From contig CANFHA010000001.1 in assembly GCA_947446645.1 (NCBI GenBank), positions 277,022 through 341,021 on the forward strand: a stretch of DNA of 64,000 bases, read 5' to 3'. Position numbers and translations under genes: made by a program. Below the pieces are notes generated by a model, which ran no database searches, was not told the origin of the DNA, and saw nothing but the letters and a program-made list of their open reading frames with translations. This DNA is from Chitinophagaceae bacterium (GTDB lineage: Bacteria; Bacteroidota; Bacteroidia; Chitinophagales; Chitinophagaceae). This document shows positions 63,557 through 64,000 of this stretch, one piece after another; within the stretch, counting starts at the first letter, position 1; the number at the start of each line of letters is the position of its first letter.

Positions 63557-64000
63557 AACTTAATAAATATCCCCATTTATTCAATGCCTAAATCTTCACT
63601 CAGTTTTTGATGTCTTACCATTTGTATGAAATTTTGATGAGGGGTTTTCAACATTGTAAGTTAGTGGCAATTTTACAAGTAACTAATATACTTTCTACTC
63701 ATGTTGAAGCAAGTGAATTTTATGGTGATAATCTACCCAATAATATAATTGTTGACGGCCCACGCGCAGGCATAGGTGAGGCGCAAAGGCGCAGTTTTCC
63801 TTGTGACGTTTTAAAGGCCCCATATACCGACAGTTTTTTAGAAACTCGTCATCAATTGAATCGCATTGAAAAGATTCCTCTGTAGAACACGGGCCTAGTG
63901 CTTTATATATATGTACATCTTCACTGTATGCGTCCTGAATTTTTGCATAAATAAACAAACTTGGATACTGTACACAAAGCCCATCTAATATATAAGTAGC
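63557..64000 (-). other. Right edge without a secure gene; possible partial or decayed minus-strand gene
   Basis: A minus-strand frame ending at 63,695 is open to the window edge (FIYAKIQDAYSEDVHIYKAL...), and another minus frame gives a protein-like tail (TPHQNFIQMVRHQKLSEDLGIE) ending at 63,577, but they are in different frames with stops between. A plus frame 63,607-63,885 overlaps them. None matches a family I know. They may be a decayed gene; this cannot be decided here. Confidence 0.25.

Noticed and set aside
63238..63576. Minus-strand reading frame of 112 codons across the tRNA
   Set aside because: It contains the peptide WSHQDLNLGPPDYESGA, which is the well-known false product of reading a tRNA gene backwards.

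Overview
The window looks like a chromosomal segment from a member of the Bacteroidota, most likely the Chitinophagales/Chitinophagaceae. This rests on two secreted proteins with type IX secretion (T9SS) C-terminal sorting domains, several -7 boxes of the form TAnnTTTG that are characteristic of this phylum, small Bacteroidota proteins such as a DUF4834 member, and generally weak Shine-Dalgarno sequences. Species-level assignment is not possible from the sequence alone.

Bases 1-17,100 are a surface-polysaccharide locus in two convergent blocks. The forward block (1-12,490) holds the 3' end of a BY-kinase/chain-length regulator with a long Gly-Tyr tail, a Wzm/Wzt-type ABC exporter, two DegT-fold aminotransferase-like proteins, a GNAT acyltransferase, glycosyltransferases of families 2 and 4, a SAM methyltransferase, a NodB-type deacetylase and a sugar formyltransferase-like protein. 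The reverse block (17,090-12,487) holds WbpI-, WbpB- and WbpD-like enzymes for a diacetamido-uronic acid sugar, plus a glycosyltransferase and a PIG-L deacetylase. The two blocks meet tail to tail with overlapping stop codons.

Bases 17,100-28,400 are mixed accessory genes: a T9SS-exported Ig-like protein, an LpxD-like acyltransferase, a PIN/ribbon-helix-helix toxin-antitoxin pair, an asparagine synthetase, an aldo/keto reductase, a TauD-like dioxygenase, an outer-membrane barrel protein and a NatA/NatB-type ABC exporter. Bases 28,498-41,946 are a single 13.4-kb gene for a giant secreted adhesin-like protein: signal peptide, IPT/TIG domain, a seven-repeat FG-GAP propeller, about 47 tandem Ig-like (BIG2-type) repeats with two Cys each, PKD-like domains and a T9SS tail.

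Bases 42,300-54,900 are mostly housekeeping: a KirBac-type potassium channel, iscS-iscU-iscA, methylmalonyl-CoA epimerase, a secreted alpha/beta hydrolase, a secreted cyclophilin, a SAM hydroxide adenosyltransferase family protein, and rimP-nusA-infB. The rimP operon has a full -33/-7 promoter and a terminator-like hairpin just before the rimP start codon. Bases 54,900-61,350 form an island with a type III restriction-modification pair (res, mod) flanked on both sides by dense palindromic repeats. The right end carries a DUF4834 protein, a HAD phosphatase, a ferritin-like DUF892 protein with a histone-H1-like tail, and tRNA-Met(CAT).

The strongest unexplained signals are: (i) a dispersed hairpin family with a conserved 11-13-nt loop (GAGC-n-GYCGA) and stems that change in a compensatory way between copies; (ii) AT-rich short repeats that abut stop codons of isc genes and infB, some as long inverted pairs; (iii) the presumed attenuator of the rimP-nusA-infB operon; and (iv) the giant two-Cys-per-repeat secreted protein and its smaller relative at 17,564.
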